From positions 124,001 through 188,000 of the forward strand of contig NZ_JAATHJ010000002.1 of the NCBI RefSeq assembly GCF_012034335.1: a stretch of DNA of 64,000 nt. The letters run 5' to 3'. A program made the translations under genes and the position numbers. The notes under the pieces were generated by a model. The model did no database searches and was not told the origin of the DNA. It was given only the letters and a program-made list of their open reading frames with translations. This document shows, in pieces, positions 24,694 through 33,317 of this stretch; position 1 is the first letter of the stretch, and every line of letters begins with the position of its first letter. This stretch comes from Alkalicoccus luteus (GTDB taxonomy: Bacteria; Bacillota; Bacilli; Bacillales; Salisediminibacteriaceae).

Positions 24694-26511
24694 TCAGCCT
24701 GCATCGAGTGCAGCGAATTGTGATTTGACCAGCGCATAATATTCTCCCCGCTGTTCAATCAGCTCGTCATGACTGCCTTGTTCTAAAATTTCTCCTTGTT
24801 CCAGCACGAAAATGTGATCCGCTTCCCGAATAGTTGAGAGTCGATGAGCGATCATAACAGCCGTCCTTCCATGAAGCAGTTTTTCAAGAGCACGCTGGAT
24901 CAGCTGCTCTGTCTCTGTGTCGATAGAAGCAGTTGCCTCATCCAGAATTAAAATCTGCGGATCTGCCAGCAGCGCACGTGCAAAGGAAATCAGCTGCCTT
25001 TCGCCGACTGAAAGAATATTGCCTCGTTCTTCAACCTCTGTTTCATATCCGTTTGCGAGCTGTTTTATAAATTTATCTGCTCCAACAGTCTGTGCTGCCC
25101 GTTTACATTCTTCATCCGAGGCATCGGGCTTTCCAAATCGTATGTTATCAATGATGGTGCCTGAAAAAATAAACGTGTCCTGCAAAACGATGCTGACTTG
25201 CTTCCGGAGGCTGTCCAGACTCACATCCCGGAGATCGTGACCATCTATTTTCACGGTTCCTGACGTAGGATCATAAAAGCGGCTGATCAGGTTAACAATC
25301 GTCGTCTTTCCGCTTCCTGTATGTCCAACAAGAGCGATCGTCTGTCCTGCTCTCATTTCCAGATTAATCGACTGGAGTGCCTTACGCTTACTGTCATATG
25401 CGAATTCCACATTGTCAAACTCGATATGTCCCTCGACCTGACCTAATTCAACTGCGTGTTCCTGTTCCGGAACGGAAGGCAGTTCATCAAGAAATTCAAA
25501 GATACGTTCTGAAGATGCCATCCCGACAAGCAGCTGGTTATAAACCTGACCAAGCCTCGAAATAGGCTCCCAGAACATACCAAGAAAGAGAGAGAACGTG
25601 AAGAATTCGCCTATTGTAAGTCCTCCTGTCTGAATAAGAAAAACACCGTACCACAGCAGCACTGCCGTTCCAATCGCACCGCTCATTTCAACGAACGGAC
25701 GAAACATGGCACTTTTCTGCGTGGCATTTCTCCAGGACTCATAGTTTTGGCCATTGATCTTGTTAAAGAAGCCGATATTTGGCTTTTCCTGCGTATAGGA
25801 CTGCGTTACCCGGATTCCCTGAATGCTTTCATTCAAATGGGAATTCAGCATCGACTGCTTCAGTCTGACATCCTGCCAGGACCGTCTGATATTCCGGCGG
25901 AGCCTTGTCGAGATAAAGAACATAATCGGCAGAACGATCATGATAGCAAGTGTCAGCTCCGGACTGATATAGAAAAGCAGTGCAATGATTCCGATCAGCA
26001 TGATAATGTCCATCAACAAGTTAATAACACCGTTCGTGAACAAATCCTGCAGGCTGTTCACATCATTTGTGATCCGTACAAGGATAGATCCTGCTGAACG
26101 CTGATCAAAAAACCGGTGCGACAGCCGCTGGATGTGATTAAATAATGCTGTCCGCAAATCAAAGATAATATACTGACCAAGCTTGTTCATGTATTTAATC
26201 CGGAGCAGGTTTCCAACCCAGGATATTACATATAATCCTGCAATGACTGCTACCATTATAAAGAGGAAATTCATATCTCCAAATTCGATAATGTGATCAA
26301 GTGCATAGCTGCCGATAAGAATCGGCGCCAGCAGACGAACCGCTGTGGAAAGCAGCATTCCAAAAACAGCGATCGGAAGAATAGTTTTGGCGTAAGGCTT
26401 CATGTACTGAAGCAGCCGTGTCATTTGTTTCCAGTTAAAGGGCTTTTCAATCGCCTGATCCGTTGAGTAGTGAAATCGTTTCAACGTCCGGCTTTCCTGC
26501 TTGTCATTCAT
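24694..26511 (-). CDS. ABC exporter half-transporter, catalytic partner (BmrD/YheH-like)
   Basis: An ABC multidrug exporter half with six membrane helices (about residues 20-310 of the product) and an ATPase domain. The nucleotide-binding domain has Walker A GHTGSGKTT, a non-canonical signature LSVGERQ, Walker B ILILDEATASID with the catalytic Glu, and the switch His in IAHRLST. It pairs with the gene just upstream, whose catalytic Glu is replaced, so the two form a heterodimer with one degenerate ATP site, as in BmrC/BmrD or LmrC/D. The ATG at 26511 follows a GGGGGGTG site. The substrate is unknown; YfiB/YfiC-type is the alternative assignment. Confidence 0.88.
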   Translation of the reverse strand: MNDKQESRTLKRFHYSTDQAIEKPFNWKQMTRLLQYMKPYAKTILPIAVFGMLLSTAVRLLAPILIGSYALDHIIEFGDMNFLFIMVAVIAGLYVISWVGNLLRIKYMNKLGQYIIFDLRTALFNHIQRLSHRFFDQRSAGSILVRITNDVNSLQDLFTNGVINLLMDIIMLIGIIALLFYISPELTLAIMIVLPIMFFISTRLRRNIRRSWQDVRLKQSMLNSHLNESIQGIRVTQSYTQEKPNIGFFNKINGQNYESWRNATQKSAMFRPFVEMSGAIGTAVLLWYGVFLIQTGGLTIGEFFTFSLFLGMFWEPISRLGQVYNQLLVGMASSERIFEFLDELPSVPEQEHAVELGQVEGHIEFDNVEFAYDSKRKALQSINLEMRAGQTIALVGHTGSGKTTIVNLISRFYDPTSGTVKIDGHDLRDVSLDSLRKQVSIVLQDTFIFSGTIIDNIRFGKPDASDEECKRAAQTVGADKFIKQLANGYETEVEERGNILSVGERQLISFARALLADPQILILDEATASIDTETEQLIQRALEKLLHGRTAVMIAHRLSTIREADHIFVLEQGEILEQGSHDELIEQRGEYYALVKSQFAALDAG

Positions 26512-26530
26512 AGTTTCACCCCCCCCTGGT

Positions 26531-28282
26531 TTATTTAGCTTCCTGCATAAATGTATGTTTATCTTTGTACTGCAGATCAAAAATACGACGGTATGCTCCC
26601 TGCTGCTGCATCAATTCATGATGATTTCCGCGCTCAACAATTCGCCCGTTATCCATAACCAAAATTTCATCAGCATGCATAAGAGAGGATATACGGTGTG
26701 CAATAATAAACGTCGTTCTTCCTTTCATCACTTCCTGAAATGCTTTCTGAATCTTTACTTCAGTTTCCATATCTACGGCACTCGTTGCATCGTCAAGAAT
26801 CAGAATGCTAGGGTCAACACAAATGGCCCGGGCGATCGCAATCCGCTGCTTTTGACCGCCTGATAAACCGCCTCCGCGTTCTCCGAGAACCGTGTCATAA
26901 CCGTCCGGCAGCTGCATGATAAATTCATGTGCATCTGCTCGTTTAGCCGCATCGATAATCTGTTCCATCTCAGCACCTGGATTCCCGTATGAAATATTAT
27001 CTTTAACGGAGGAAGAAAATAAAAATGACTCCTGAAGGACGACGCCTGTACTGCTTCGGATGGTCCGCAGCGTATAATCAGCGAGCGGCCTGTCATCGAT
27101 CAATACTTCACCCTGATCGGGCTCGTAAAATCTGGTAATGAGCTGAGTGATCGACGTTTTGCCTGAGCCGGTTGCTCCTATTAATCCAATCGTCATACCA
27201 GGTTCTGCCCGGAAGCTGAGGTCCTCAAGCGCTAAATCCTCTTCTTCGTCATAGCGGTGCCTCACCTGTTTAAATTCTACTCTGCCTTCAAGACGGTCTT
27301 TAGCAATGGCATCTGGTTTGTCCATAATTTCTTCCGGCTGCTCGAGCACCTGAAGCAGTCTTTCTCCGGAAGCTTTAGCCTGAGAAAATGTATTTACAAT
27401 AAATCCGAGGTTCATGAGCGGATTAATAATAAACCAGATTAAGCTGAAAAACGCAACGAGCACACCAGGCTGAATGTCTCCGCTAATGACAAGAAAACCA
27501 CCGTAGCCAAGAAGTACTACCACACAAATGTGACCAATCAATTCCATGAACGGAAAATAGGACGCCCAAATATTTGACGTATAAATATATTTATCTTTAT
27601 AGTCTGTGTTTTTATCTTCAAATCTTCCCATCTCATAATTTTCTTTAGAGAGCGATTTTACGGTCGTCATACCGCTTATGTTTTCCTGAACCTTCGTAGT
27701 CAGCCCTGCAAAGGACTTGCGGATGTCGGTAAATGCAGGATGAACTTTTTTGTCAAACCTATAGACGGTGATAATCAGAAAAGGCATCGCTGCAAGCGTG
27801 ACGACCGCTAATGAAGGACTGTAAAAGAACATAATTCCTAAGCTGAGGCCAACAAGCATCACGAGATTAATCAACTGAGCAAACCCGAAAGACAGAAAAA
27901 AGCGGAAGCCTTCTACATCGGCTGTCAGACGAGACATCAGATCTCCGGTTCTGGCATTATCATAATAACGGAACGGAAGATACTGAAGCTTTTTATAAAG
28001 CGCATTACGGAGCTCGAATACGGCACGAATTCCGAATAAATCACCTAGATATTGATGAAAGTAAACAGCGATCCCTTTGAGCAGCGTTATCACAAAAAAA
28101 CCTACGGCTACATAAGGAATCCAGCCGTAGTTCTGATCAAGCACAATGTAGTCTATTGTGATTTGCAGAATGACCGGATAGGCAACGGTGAAGCCTGTCA
28201 CGGCAAGCAGCAGAACGATCGACCAGAAAAAATAGGCTTTAAACGGCCAGTAAAACTGTTTCAATTTCTTAAATGTATCCAT
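26531..28282 (-). CDS. ABC exporter half-transporter, degenerate-site partner (BmrC/YheI-like)
   Basis: A 583-residue ABC exporter half: six membrane helices (about 1-300) and an ATPase domain with Walker A GATGSGKTS, a canonical LSGGQKQR signature, and Walker B ILILDDATSAVD, where the catalytic Glu is Asp. That substitution and the length match the BmrC/LmrC side of heterodimeric exporters. The partner gene follows after 19 bases. The ribosome site AAGGAGG is optimal. B. subtilis bmrCD is preceded by the leader gene bmrB; I see no BmrB-like reading frame here. Confidence 0.88.
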   Translation of the reverse strand: MDTFKKLKQFYWPFKAYFFWSIVLLLAVTGFTVAYPVILQITIDYIVLDQNYGWIPYVAVGFFVITLLKGIAVYFHQYLGDLFGIRAVFELRNALYKKLQYLPFRYYDNARTGDLMSRLTADVEGFRFFLSFGFAQLINLVMLVGLSLGIMFFYSPSLAVVTLAAMPFLIITVYRFDKKVHPAFTDIRKSFAGLTTKVQENISGMTTVKSLSKENYEMGRFEDKNTDYKDKYIYTSNIWASYFPFMELIGHICVVVLLGYGGFLVISGDIQPGVLVAFFSLIWFIINPLMNLGFIVNTFSQAKASGERLLQVLEQPEEIMDKPDAIAKDRLEGRVEFKQVRHRYDEEEDLALEDLSFRAEPGMTIGLIGATGSGKTSITQLITRFYEPDQGEVLIDDRPLADYTLRTIRSSTGVVLQESFLFSSSVKDNISYGNPGAEMEQIIDAAKRADAHEFIMQLPDGYDTVLGERGGGLSGGQKQRIAIARAICVDPSILILDDATSAVDMETEVKIQKAFQEVMKGRTTFIIAHRISSLMHADEILVMDNGRIVERGNHHELMQQQGAYRRIFDLQYKDKHTFMQEAK

Positions 28283-28338
28283 GATAGTTCCTCCTTCCGA
28301 CCAATGGCAGTTCTTCTAATATATCGGTTTCCGAAATA

Positions 28339-28426
28339 ATAATCCAGTACTATATAAAGTCAGATTCGACTGTAACCTGGAATTATCAGGTGATTTCTGA
28401 ATATTTTCACCTTTTCACTGGATTAT
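28339..28426. repeat. Inverted repeat upstream of the ABC exporter genes
   Basis: ATAATCCAGT (28339-28348) and ACTGGATTAT (28417-28426) are perfect 10-bp inverted copies 68 bases apart in the otherwise empty 255-base gap before the exporter. On minus the distal copy contains a TATAAT-like -10. It could be a pair of operator half-sites or a leader stem; the function is unknown. Confidence 0.45.
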
Positions 28427-28495
28427 ACTCTTTCATACGTCAAAATAGAATGAATATGCCTGCTGAAGAATACCCTGTATATAATCGGTAAATGC

Positions 28496-28533
28496 AAAAA
28501 AAGCTGACCAAGTGTTCAGCCCTGGACAGCTTT
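28496..28533 (-). terminator. Terminator of the YuiF-type antiporter gene
   Basis: On minus AAAGCTGTCCA and TGGTCAGCTTT pair with one T-T mismatch, followed by seven T residues. It starts five bases after the stop codon. Confidence 0.9.
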
Positions 28534-28537
28534 ATTC

Positions 28538-29878
28538 TCACATAAAAATCATCACCGCTGCCCAGCCGAAAAGCAGCAGTGGAATGTTAAAGTGCAGGAA
28601 AGTTGGAACGACGGTATCCCAGATATGATTATGCTGGCCGTCAGCATTTAACCCGGCAGTAGGTCCCAGCGTGCTGTCAGAAGCCGGACTTCCTGCGTCA
28701 CCAAGTGCGCCCGCTGTGCCGATAAGTGCAATGACCGCAAGCGGTGAAAACCCGAGCGATGCCGCCAGCGGAACAAAAATAGCTGCTAATATCGGTACCG
28801 TGGCAAATGAGGAGCCAATCCCCATTGTAATAAATAGGCCGATGAGCAGCATGACAAGTGCTGCCAGCGCCTGCCTGCCATCAAACCACGTTTCTGCCGA
28901 TGCTACAAGAAGCTCGACGTGCCCGCTTTCCCGGATCACTTCGGCGAAACCACCTGCAGTAATCATGACAAAACCGATGAAGGCGAGCATTTTCATCCCG
29001 TTCGTAATTAGTCCGTCAGCTTCCTGAAGGGAGTATTTTTTTAGGCCGTGCAGGACTGCGAAATAAACGTAAAGCAGTGTTAATCCTGCAAATACACCAA
29101 AGATCATAGAATCTGACCATATCTGTGCTGCGAGTACCGCAAGAACAGCAAGAGATCCTACTGCTGTTCCGAATGGGGGCGCTTCCCGACGAGTTCCGGC
29201 TTCTGCAATTTCCCTGTTTTCATATGAGCGGTTTTTACGATAGGTTACCAGTATAGCTACGGCCAGTCCTGCGACCATTCCGGCAACAGGGAGTGCCATG
29301 GCAAGCGGGATATCAGCGAGATCGATCGCCATACCGCTTGCTTCCATATTTTCTGAGATCGTCTGATGAAAAATGAGACCGTAGCCCGCTGGCAGCAGAA
29401 TATAAGGAGCCTTCAGCCCGAACGTCAATGCGGTTGCTGCTGCCCTGCGATCCAGCAGAAGTTCATTGAACACTTTTAGTAAAGGCGGAATGAGCAGCGG
29501 AATAAACGCAATGTGAACAGGAACCAGATTTTGTGAGAAACACGCGATAAGCGCCGTAGTAAATAGAAGCAGCACTTTAACGAGTGTCGTTTTCCTGGCT
29601 TCACCGCGCTTTCCTAACAGCTTCACTGCCCCTGCCACAAGTTTGTCCGGTATACCAGTGAATGTGATCCCTGCTGCAAAAGCTCCAAGCAGCCCGTAGC
29701 TCAACGCGATCTGTGCATTTGTTCCAAGTCCATCTGAGAACACTTGAATTATTTCGCTTATTCCCATACCGGCAGTGATCCCGCCGGCTGCTGCACCGAT
29801 GAGAAGAGCTACGACAACGTGAACACGCGATAAGCTGAGAATAATCATGACTAATACGGCAACAATAACTGCATTCAT
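28538..29878 (-). CDS. YuiF-type Na+/H+ antiporter family permease
   Basis: A 446-residue polytopic membrane protein with about 11-12 helices. It resembles B. subtilis YuiF (Na+/H+ antiporter family, ion-transporter superfamily). Conserved-looking polar segments inside helices are FSQNLVPVHIAFIPLLIPP, GLKAPYILLPAGYG, GIGSSFATVPILA and GDAGSPASDSTLGPT. A sodium/proton exchange or an amino-acid transport role are both possible; the first would suit a salt- or alkali-adapted cell. It is a monocistronic unit with its own terminator, preceded by a 14-bp palindrome. Confidence 0.82.
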   Translation of the reverse strand: MNAVIVAVLVMIILSLSRVHVVVALLIGAAAGGITAGMGISEIIQVFSDGLGTNAQIALSYGLLGAFAAGITFTGIPDKLVAGAVKLLGKRGEARKTTLVKVLLLFTTALIACFSQNLVPVHIAFIPLLIPPLLKVFNELLLDRRAAATALTFGLKAPYILLPAGYGLIFHQTISENMEASGMAIDLADIPLAMALPVAGMVAGLAVAILVTYRKNRSYENREIAEAGTRREAPPFGTAVGSLAVLAVLAAQIWSDSMIFGVFAGLTLLYVYFAVLHGLKKYSLQEADGLITNGMKMLAFIGFVMITAGGFAEVIRESGHVELLVASAETWFDGRQALAALVMLLIGLFITMGIGSSFATVPILAAIFVPLAASLGFSPLAVIALIGTAGALGDAGSPASDSTLGPTAGLNADGQHNHIWDTVVPTFLHFNIPLLLFGWAAVMIFM

Positions 29879-29897
29879 TAAACGGTACGCTCCTGTC

Positions 29898-29911
29898 TTT
29901 ATCGTGATAAA
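29898..29911. promoter_or_regulatory. Palindrome upstream of the antiporter gene (possible operator)
   Basis: TTTATCGTGATAAA is a perfect 14-bp palindrome apart from its central GT. It lies about 20 bases ahead of the antiporter start codon, within a possible promoter (TTTACA, 17 bases, TAAAGA on minus). The regulator is unknown. Confidence 0.4.
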
Positions 29912-29921
29912 CCACTAATGT

Positions 29922-29952
29922 AAAAAAGCCTTCATGAGAATATCATGCAGGC
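29922..29952 (-). terminator. Terminator after the unknown membrane protein gene
   Basis: On minus GCCTGCATGA pairs with TCATGAAGGC (one mismatch; 29928-29952), followed by six T residues. It separates the end of the pyr-methyltransferase-membrane gene series from the antiporter. Confidence 0.82.
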
Positions 29953-29961
29953 GGCAGAAAA

Positions 29962-30384
29962 TCAATGTTTCTTTTTCGTTATCAGATAGACTGGAACGGT
30001 ATAGAGATAAATGTGCAGCAGCACTGCTGTTAGAGCAAGCGGTTCTGCTTGTAACAGCCTGCCTGTGAGCTGTGGAAGCTCTGGGGCCGGATAGCTGTAA
30101 GTCATCAATTCCAGGGTCGAAACAAATGGAATAAGCCCTGCTGCAATCATGCTTGAGCCGACAGCCATATAATGACTGAGCTTTACTCCCTTCCATATTG
30201 AAAATCCTGCTGCAAAAGCTGTAACAGCAAATAAAAAAAGCCAAGCAGCAGCATGAAGCGGTTCATGAAGCAAGCGATCTCCCCCCAGTTTCTCTAGACT
30301 GTCAGTACCCTGATAAATGGAATTAAAACACATGAAATAAGCTGCTATTTCACATCTTACGATCATAGTGAAAACGAATTTCAT
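29962..30384 (-). CDS. Unknown small membrane protein
   Basis: I do not recognise this 140-residue protein. It is strongly hydrophobic with about four membrane segments (near residues 4-20, 45-64, 72-95 and 115-135) and a short basic tail KKKH. The loop between helices 3 and 4 is proline-rich (YSYPAPELPQL). The ATG follows a GAGGGG site with spacing 10. It starts 51 bases after the methyltransferase gene with no clear terminator between, so it may be the last gene of the pyr transcript; a terminator follows it. An overlapping frame at 29915-30244 looks like a shadow. Confidence 0.6.
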   Translation of the reverse strand: MKFVFTMIVRCEIAAYFMCFNSIYQGTDSLEKLGGDRLLHEPLHAAAWLFLFAVTAFAAGFSIWKGVKLSHYMAVGSSMIAAGLIPFVSTLELMTYSYPAPELPQLTGRLLQAEPLALTAVLLHIYLYTVPVYLITKKKH

Positions 30385-30435
30385 GACAAAACTGCCCCTC
30401 TCATGCTAGCAAAAGGGACAGAATCGTACAAGCCG

Positions 30436-31065
30436 CTACTTTATTGCAGCCGCGATCGTTGCCCGTTTACATGCTGACAAACGGACTTCCACTTCCTGAT
30501 AGCCGGCAGCTGTCAATTTGCGCTCAAGCTCCGCTTCAGAAAACCGGTGCCGCCGTTCTGCAATGCGTCCCCATTGCAGCAAACCGTTTCGCTCCTTGTC
30601 CGGCAGCTGAAGAGCGTCCTGTTCTGCGCGTGCTGACGAGAATCCAGGTGCTGGATTCAGCAGTCGCAGCTCGCCACCTCTGCGCTGTACCCGAAACCAT
30701 TCTGAAAGGGCACGGTCAGGCTCCGGAAGCAGAAACAAAACGCAGGTGCTGATGACTGCGTCAAATTGTTCGTCAGGGAACGGGAGTTTTTCAACGTCTG
30801 CTTGTAAAAACGTAAGTCCGCTTTCCCCGTGGTGAAGCTGCTTTGCTTCCCTGATCATTTCAGAAGAAAGATCAATCCCCACGCGGTGTTGAAACTGACG
30901 GAGCCGCGCTGCAAGTCTGCCTGTTCCGCACCCGGAATCCAACAGCTCTTCACCTGATAAGTTCCTGCATGTTTCATCTTGAAGCCGGATAAACCAGGAG
31001 GAGGCTGCCATTTGATCGAAAAAGTTTGTTTTGTTATCAAAGTCTTCTGCGGTAAATCTTCTCAT
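30436..31065 (-). CDS. Class I SAM-dependent methyltransferase, substrate unknown
   Basis: A 209-residue methyltransferase with motif I LLDSGCGTGRLAARL, acidic motif II VGIDLSSEMIREAK, motif III LQADVEKLPFPDEQFDAVIS and a post-motif region with LNPAPGFSS. This pattern is the UbiE/methyltransferase-11 type acting on small molecules or lipids. The ATG at 31065 is chosen because AAGGAG lies inside the last codons of pyrE with spacing 9; it starts five bases after the pyrE stop. It is therefore coupled to the pyrimidine operon, which is not usual in Bacillus. The substrate cannot be inferred. Confidence 0.82.
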   Translation of the reverse strand: MRRFTAEDFDNKTNFFDQMAASSWFIRLQDETCRNLSGEELLDSGCGTGRLAARLRQFQHRVGIDLSSEMIREAKQLHHGESGLTFLQADVEKLPFPDEQFDAVISTCVLFLLPEPDRALSEWFRVQRRGGELRLLNPAPGFSSARAEQDALQLPDKERNGLLQWGRIAERRHRFSEAELERKLTAAGYQEVEVRLSACKRATIAAAIK

Positions 31066-31070
31066 GCCGG

Positions 31071-31706
31071 TCAACTCCTTGTAAAAGCGTCGCTCCATCC
31101 GGCAGGATCCGTATTCCAGCTGGCTAGCCTGTCTGCGTCTGCTTCGGAAATAAGTCCTTTGCGTTCTGCAGCCTTGAGCAGGACGGAGAAGGAGGTTAAT
31201 GCTTCAACTGGATAGGAGCGGTCTTTCGTTTGTTCATGAAGCATCTGCAAATCATATGTAAAAATGGCCGCTATGCCAACCGGTATGCCGCCTTCTGCCT
31301 GAACAGCATCGGCTGCTTTCAGTGCGGACCCACCGGTAGAGAGCAGATCTTCAATAACCAATACTTTCGCTCCCTCTAGAAGATTTCCCTCTATTTTATT
31401 TTTCCGACCGTGAGATTTTGGTGAACTGCGAACATATATCATTGGCAGTTCTGCCTGATCAGCTGCCCAGGCAGCGTGCGGTATCCCTGCAGTTGCTGTT
31501 CCTGCAATAACATCTGCATCGAGCTCCCGTGCTTTTTCAGCAAACCATGCAGCAATTTGTTTACGGCCTTCCGGGTGCCCCATAAGTAATCGGTTGTCAC
31601 AGTATATTGGTGAGCGGAGACCGGAGCTCCATGTAAATGGGTTTTCCGGGGAAAGCACAACTGCCTCGATTTCAAGCAGAAGTTCTGCTGCCTTAAACTC
31701 GTTCAT
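31071..31706 (-). CDS. pyrE: Orotate phosphoribosyltransferase
   Basis: PyrE joins orotate to PRPP to make orotidine 5'-phosphate. The true start is the ATG at 31706 ([13 protein letters not shown]), which overlaps pyrF by 14 bases and follows AAGGAG; the longer frame is spurious. The 211 residues contain the substrate loop SSPKSHGRKNKIEG and the PRPP-binding motif VLVIEDLLSTGGSA. It is the last biosynthetic gene of the pyr operon, followed by the methyltransferase. Confidence 0.96.
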   Translation of the reverse strand: MNEFKAAELLLEIEAVVLSPENPFTWSSGLRSPIYCDNRLLMGHPEGRKQIAAWFAEKARELDADVIAGTATAGIPHAAWAADQAELPMIYVRSSPKSHGRKNKIEGNLLEGAKVLVIEDLLSTGGSALKAADAVQAEGGIPVGIAAIFTYDLQMLHEQTKDRSYPVEALTSFSVLLKAAERKGLISEADADRLASWNTDPAGWSDAFTRS

Positions 31707-32406
31707 TGTTAAGCCACTCCTTTTGTATTGCCTGATAAGCTCTCGCCGGATCGCTGCTTCTTGTAATCTCGCGCCCGCAAACAATTGCATCTGCTCCGGC
31801 CGCTGCTGCATGAGCGGGCGTCGCCGTTCTGACCTGATCATGTCCTGCTGCATGGATCGATCTGATACCCGGTGTGACACAAAGAAAATCACTTCCGCAG
31901 GCTACTTTAATCTGTCTGGTTTCATGAACGGAGCAGACTACTCCGTCCAGACCACTCTCTTTTGTCAAAGCTGCAAGCTGATTAACAGAGCGCTCTAAAC
32001 CAGATGTCATTCCCTGCTCCTCGATAACTTGCTGATCGGATGTACTCGTCAACTGCGTAACGGCTATAAGGGAGGGACGACCGGAGGAGTCCGAACCGAT
32101 TTCGAGACCTTCCCGGGCTGCCTCCATCATGCGTCTGCCGCCAAGCGCATGAACATTTACAAGATCAATTCCGGATGCAGCAACGATTATCATGGCCCGC
32201 TTCACAGTTTCAGGTATGTCATGCATCTTCACGTCCAGAAAAACACCGTGCCCGTTATGTTTAACGCGATCAACAAAGGAGAGCCCTTCTTTATAAAACA
32301 GTTCCATGCCGATTTTGACATAAACGCCGCTTCCGAGCTGATCAAGAAGCCGGAATGCTTTTGCTTTATTTTCTACATCAAGTGCTACGATAAGGGAACG
32401 CTGCAC
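31693..32406 (-). CDS. pyrF: Orotidine 5'-phosphate decarboxylase
   Basis: PyrF makes UMP from OMP without cofactors. The 237-residue TIM barrel has the N-terminal [12 protein letters not shown] and the catalytic lysine-aspartate array [17 protein letters not shown], plus the phosphate-binding VCGREITRS near the C-terminus. The start is GTG, overlapping pyrD by 22 bases, with AAGGAG spaced nine bases away. Confidence 0.96.
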   Translation of the reverse strand: MQRSLIVALDVENKAKAFRLLDQLGSGVYVKIGMELFYKEGLSFVDRVKHNGHGVFLDVKMHDIPETVKRAMIIVAASGIDLVNVHALGGRRMMEAAREGLEIGSDSSGRPSLIAVTQLTSTSDQQVIEEQGMTSGLERSVNQLAALTKESGLDGVVCSVHETRQIKVACGSDFLCVTPGIRSIHAAGHDQVRTATPAHAAAAGADAIVCGREITRSSDPARAYQAIQKEWLNNERV

Positions 32407-33317
32407 GACTTCCAGCTCCTTCCTGTTAATTCTGAAACGTGGGAAATCTGTCGTTTTTCAAGCCATTCATCTAATTCTCCAATCAGCTCCGGACAAATAA
32501 AAGGATTTTGAAAATTAGCAGTTCCTACTGCTACAGCAGAAGCTCCAGCACTTAAAAAGTCAATAATATCTTCTACTGAGGAAATGCCTCCCATGCCGAT
32601 TATAGGAAGATCCGTCCGCTGACTGACTTCGTAAATCATTCGAATCGCTACTGGCTTAACTGCAGGACCGGAAAGTCCGCCGGTTTTGTTTGCCAGAACA
32701 GGCCTTCCCGTTTCGGTATCAAGACGCATGCCGATCAGCGTATTAATCATGCTTAAACCTGAGGCTCCTGCTTTTTCAACTGATGTTGCTATAGCTGCGA
32801 TGTCTCCGGTATTCGGGGACAGCTTCACATAAACAGGCTTTGCAGAAACTTCGCACACGGCTCTCGTTACTTCAGCAGCCAGCTGCGGATCATTGCCGAA
32901 TTGAATGCCTCCTTCTTTCACATTCGGACATGAGATATTAAGCTCCAGCGCGCCAACCTCCTGCGCCGCTGCCATAACGGCTGCAGCTTCGCAGTAATCG
33001 TCAATAGAAGTGCCGGCAATGTTAGCAAGCACTGGAATGCCTGCTTTTCCACAGTGGCCGAGATGCTCTTCCCTGATTGCTTTGGCGCCTGGATTTTGAA
33101 GACCGATCGCATTGAGCATTCCGCTGTCCGTCTCAGCTACTCTCGGAACCGGATTTCCGCGTCTGGGCTCCGGTGTAGCTGCTTTTACAGCAGCAGCTCC
33201 GAGCACTGAGAGATCGTACAAATCAGCAAATTCTGCACCGAAAGCAAAGCAGCCAGAAGCTGGCATCACCGGGTTTTTCATGTCTAGTCCCGGAAGTTTA
33301 GTTTTCAATCTGCTCAC
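32385..33317 (-). CDS. pyrD: Dihydroorotate dehydrogenase B, catalytic subunit
   Basis: PyrD oxidises dihydroorotate to orotate with FMN and passes electrons to PyrK and NAD+. The GTG at 33317 overlaps the pyrK stop as GTGA and gives 310 residues (311 in B. subtilis); the longer frame lacks a ribosome site. Motifs include [13 protein letters not shown], the active-site [13 protein letters not shown] with the catalytic Cys, [12 protein letters not shown], and the FMN-binding [19 protein letters not shown]. Confidence 0.96.
   Translation of the reverse strand: MSRLKTKLPGLDMKNPVMPASGCFAFGAEFADLYDLSVLGAAAVKAATPEPRRGNPVPRVAETDSGMLNAIGLQNPGAKAIREEHLGHCGKAGIPVLANIAGTSIDDYCEAAAVMAAAQEVGALELNISCPNVKEGGIQFGNDPQLAAEVTRAVCEVSAKPVYVKLSPNTGDIAAIATSVEKAGASGLSMINTLIGMRLDTETGRPVLANKTGGLSGPAVKPVAIRMIYEVSQRTDLPIIGMGGISSVEDIIDFLSAGASAVAVGTANFQNPFICPELIGELDEWLEKRQISHVSELTGRSWKSCSVPLS

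Noticed and set aside
29915-30244. Open frames at 29915-30244 and 29601-29915 on minus near the unknown membrane protein
   Set aside because: They overlap the membrane-protein or antiporter frames out of phase, have scattered Cys/Arg/Ser-rich composition typical of shadow frames, and lack good ribosome sites.
31707-31892. N-terminal extension of pyrE to 31892
   Set aside because: It reads the pyrF sequence in another phase and does not resemble PyrE; the start at 31706 with AAGGAG fits.
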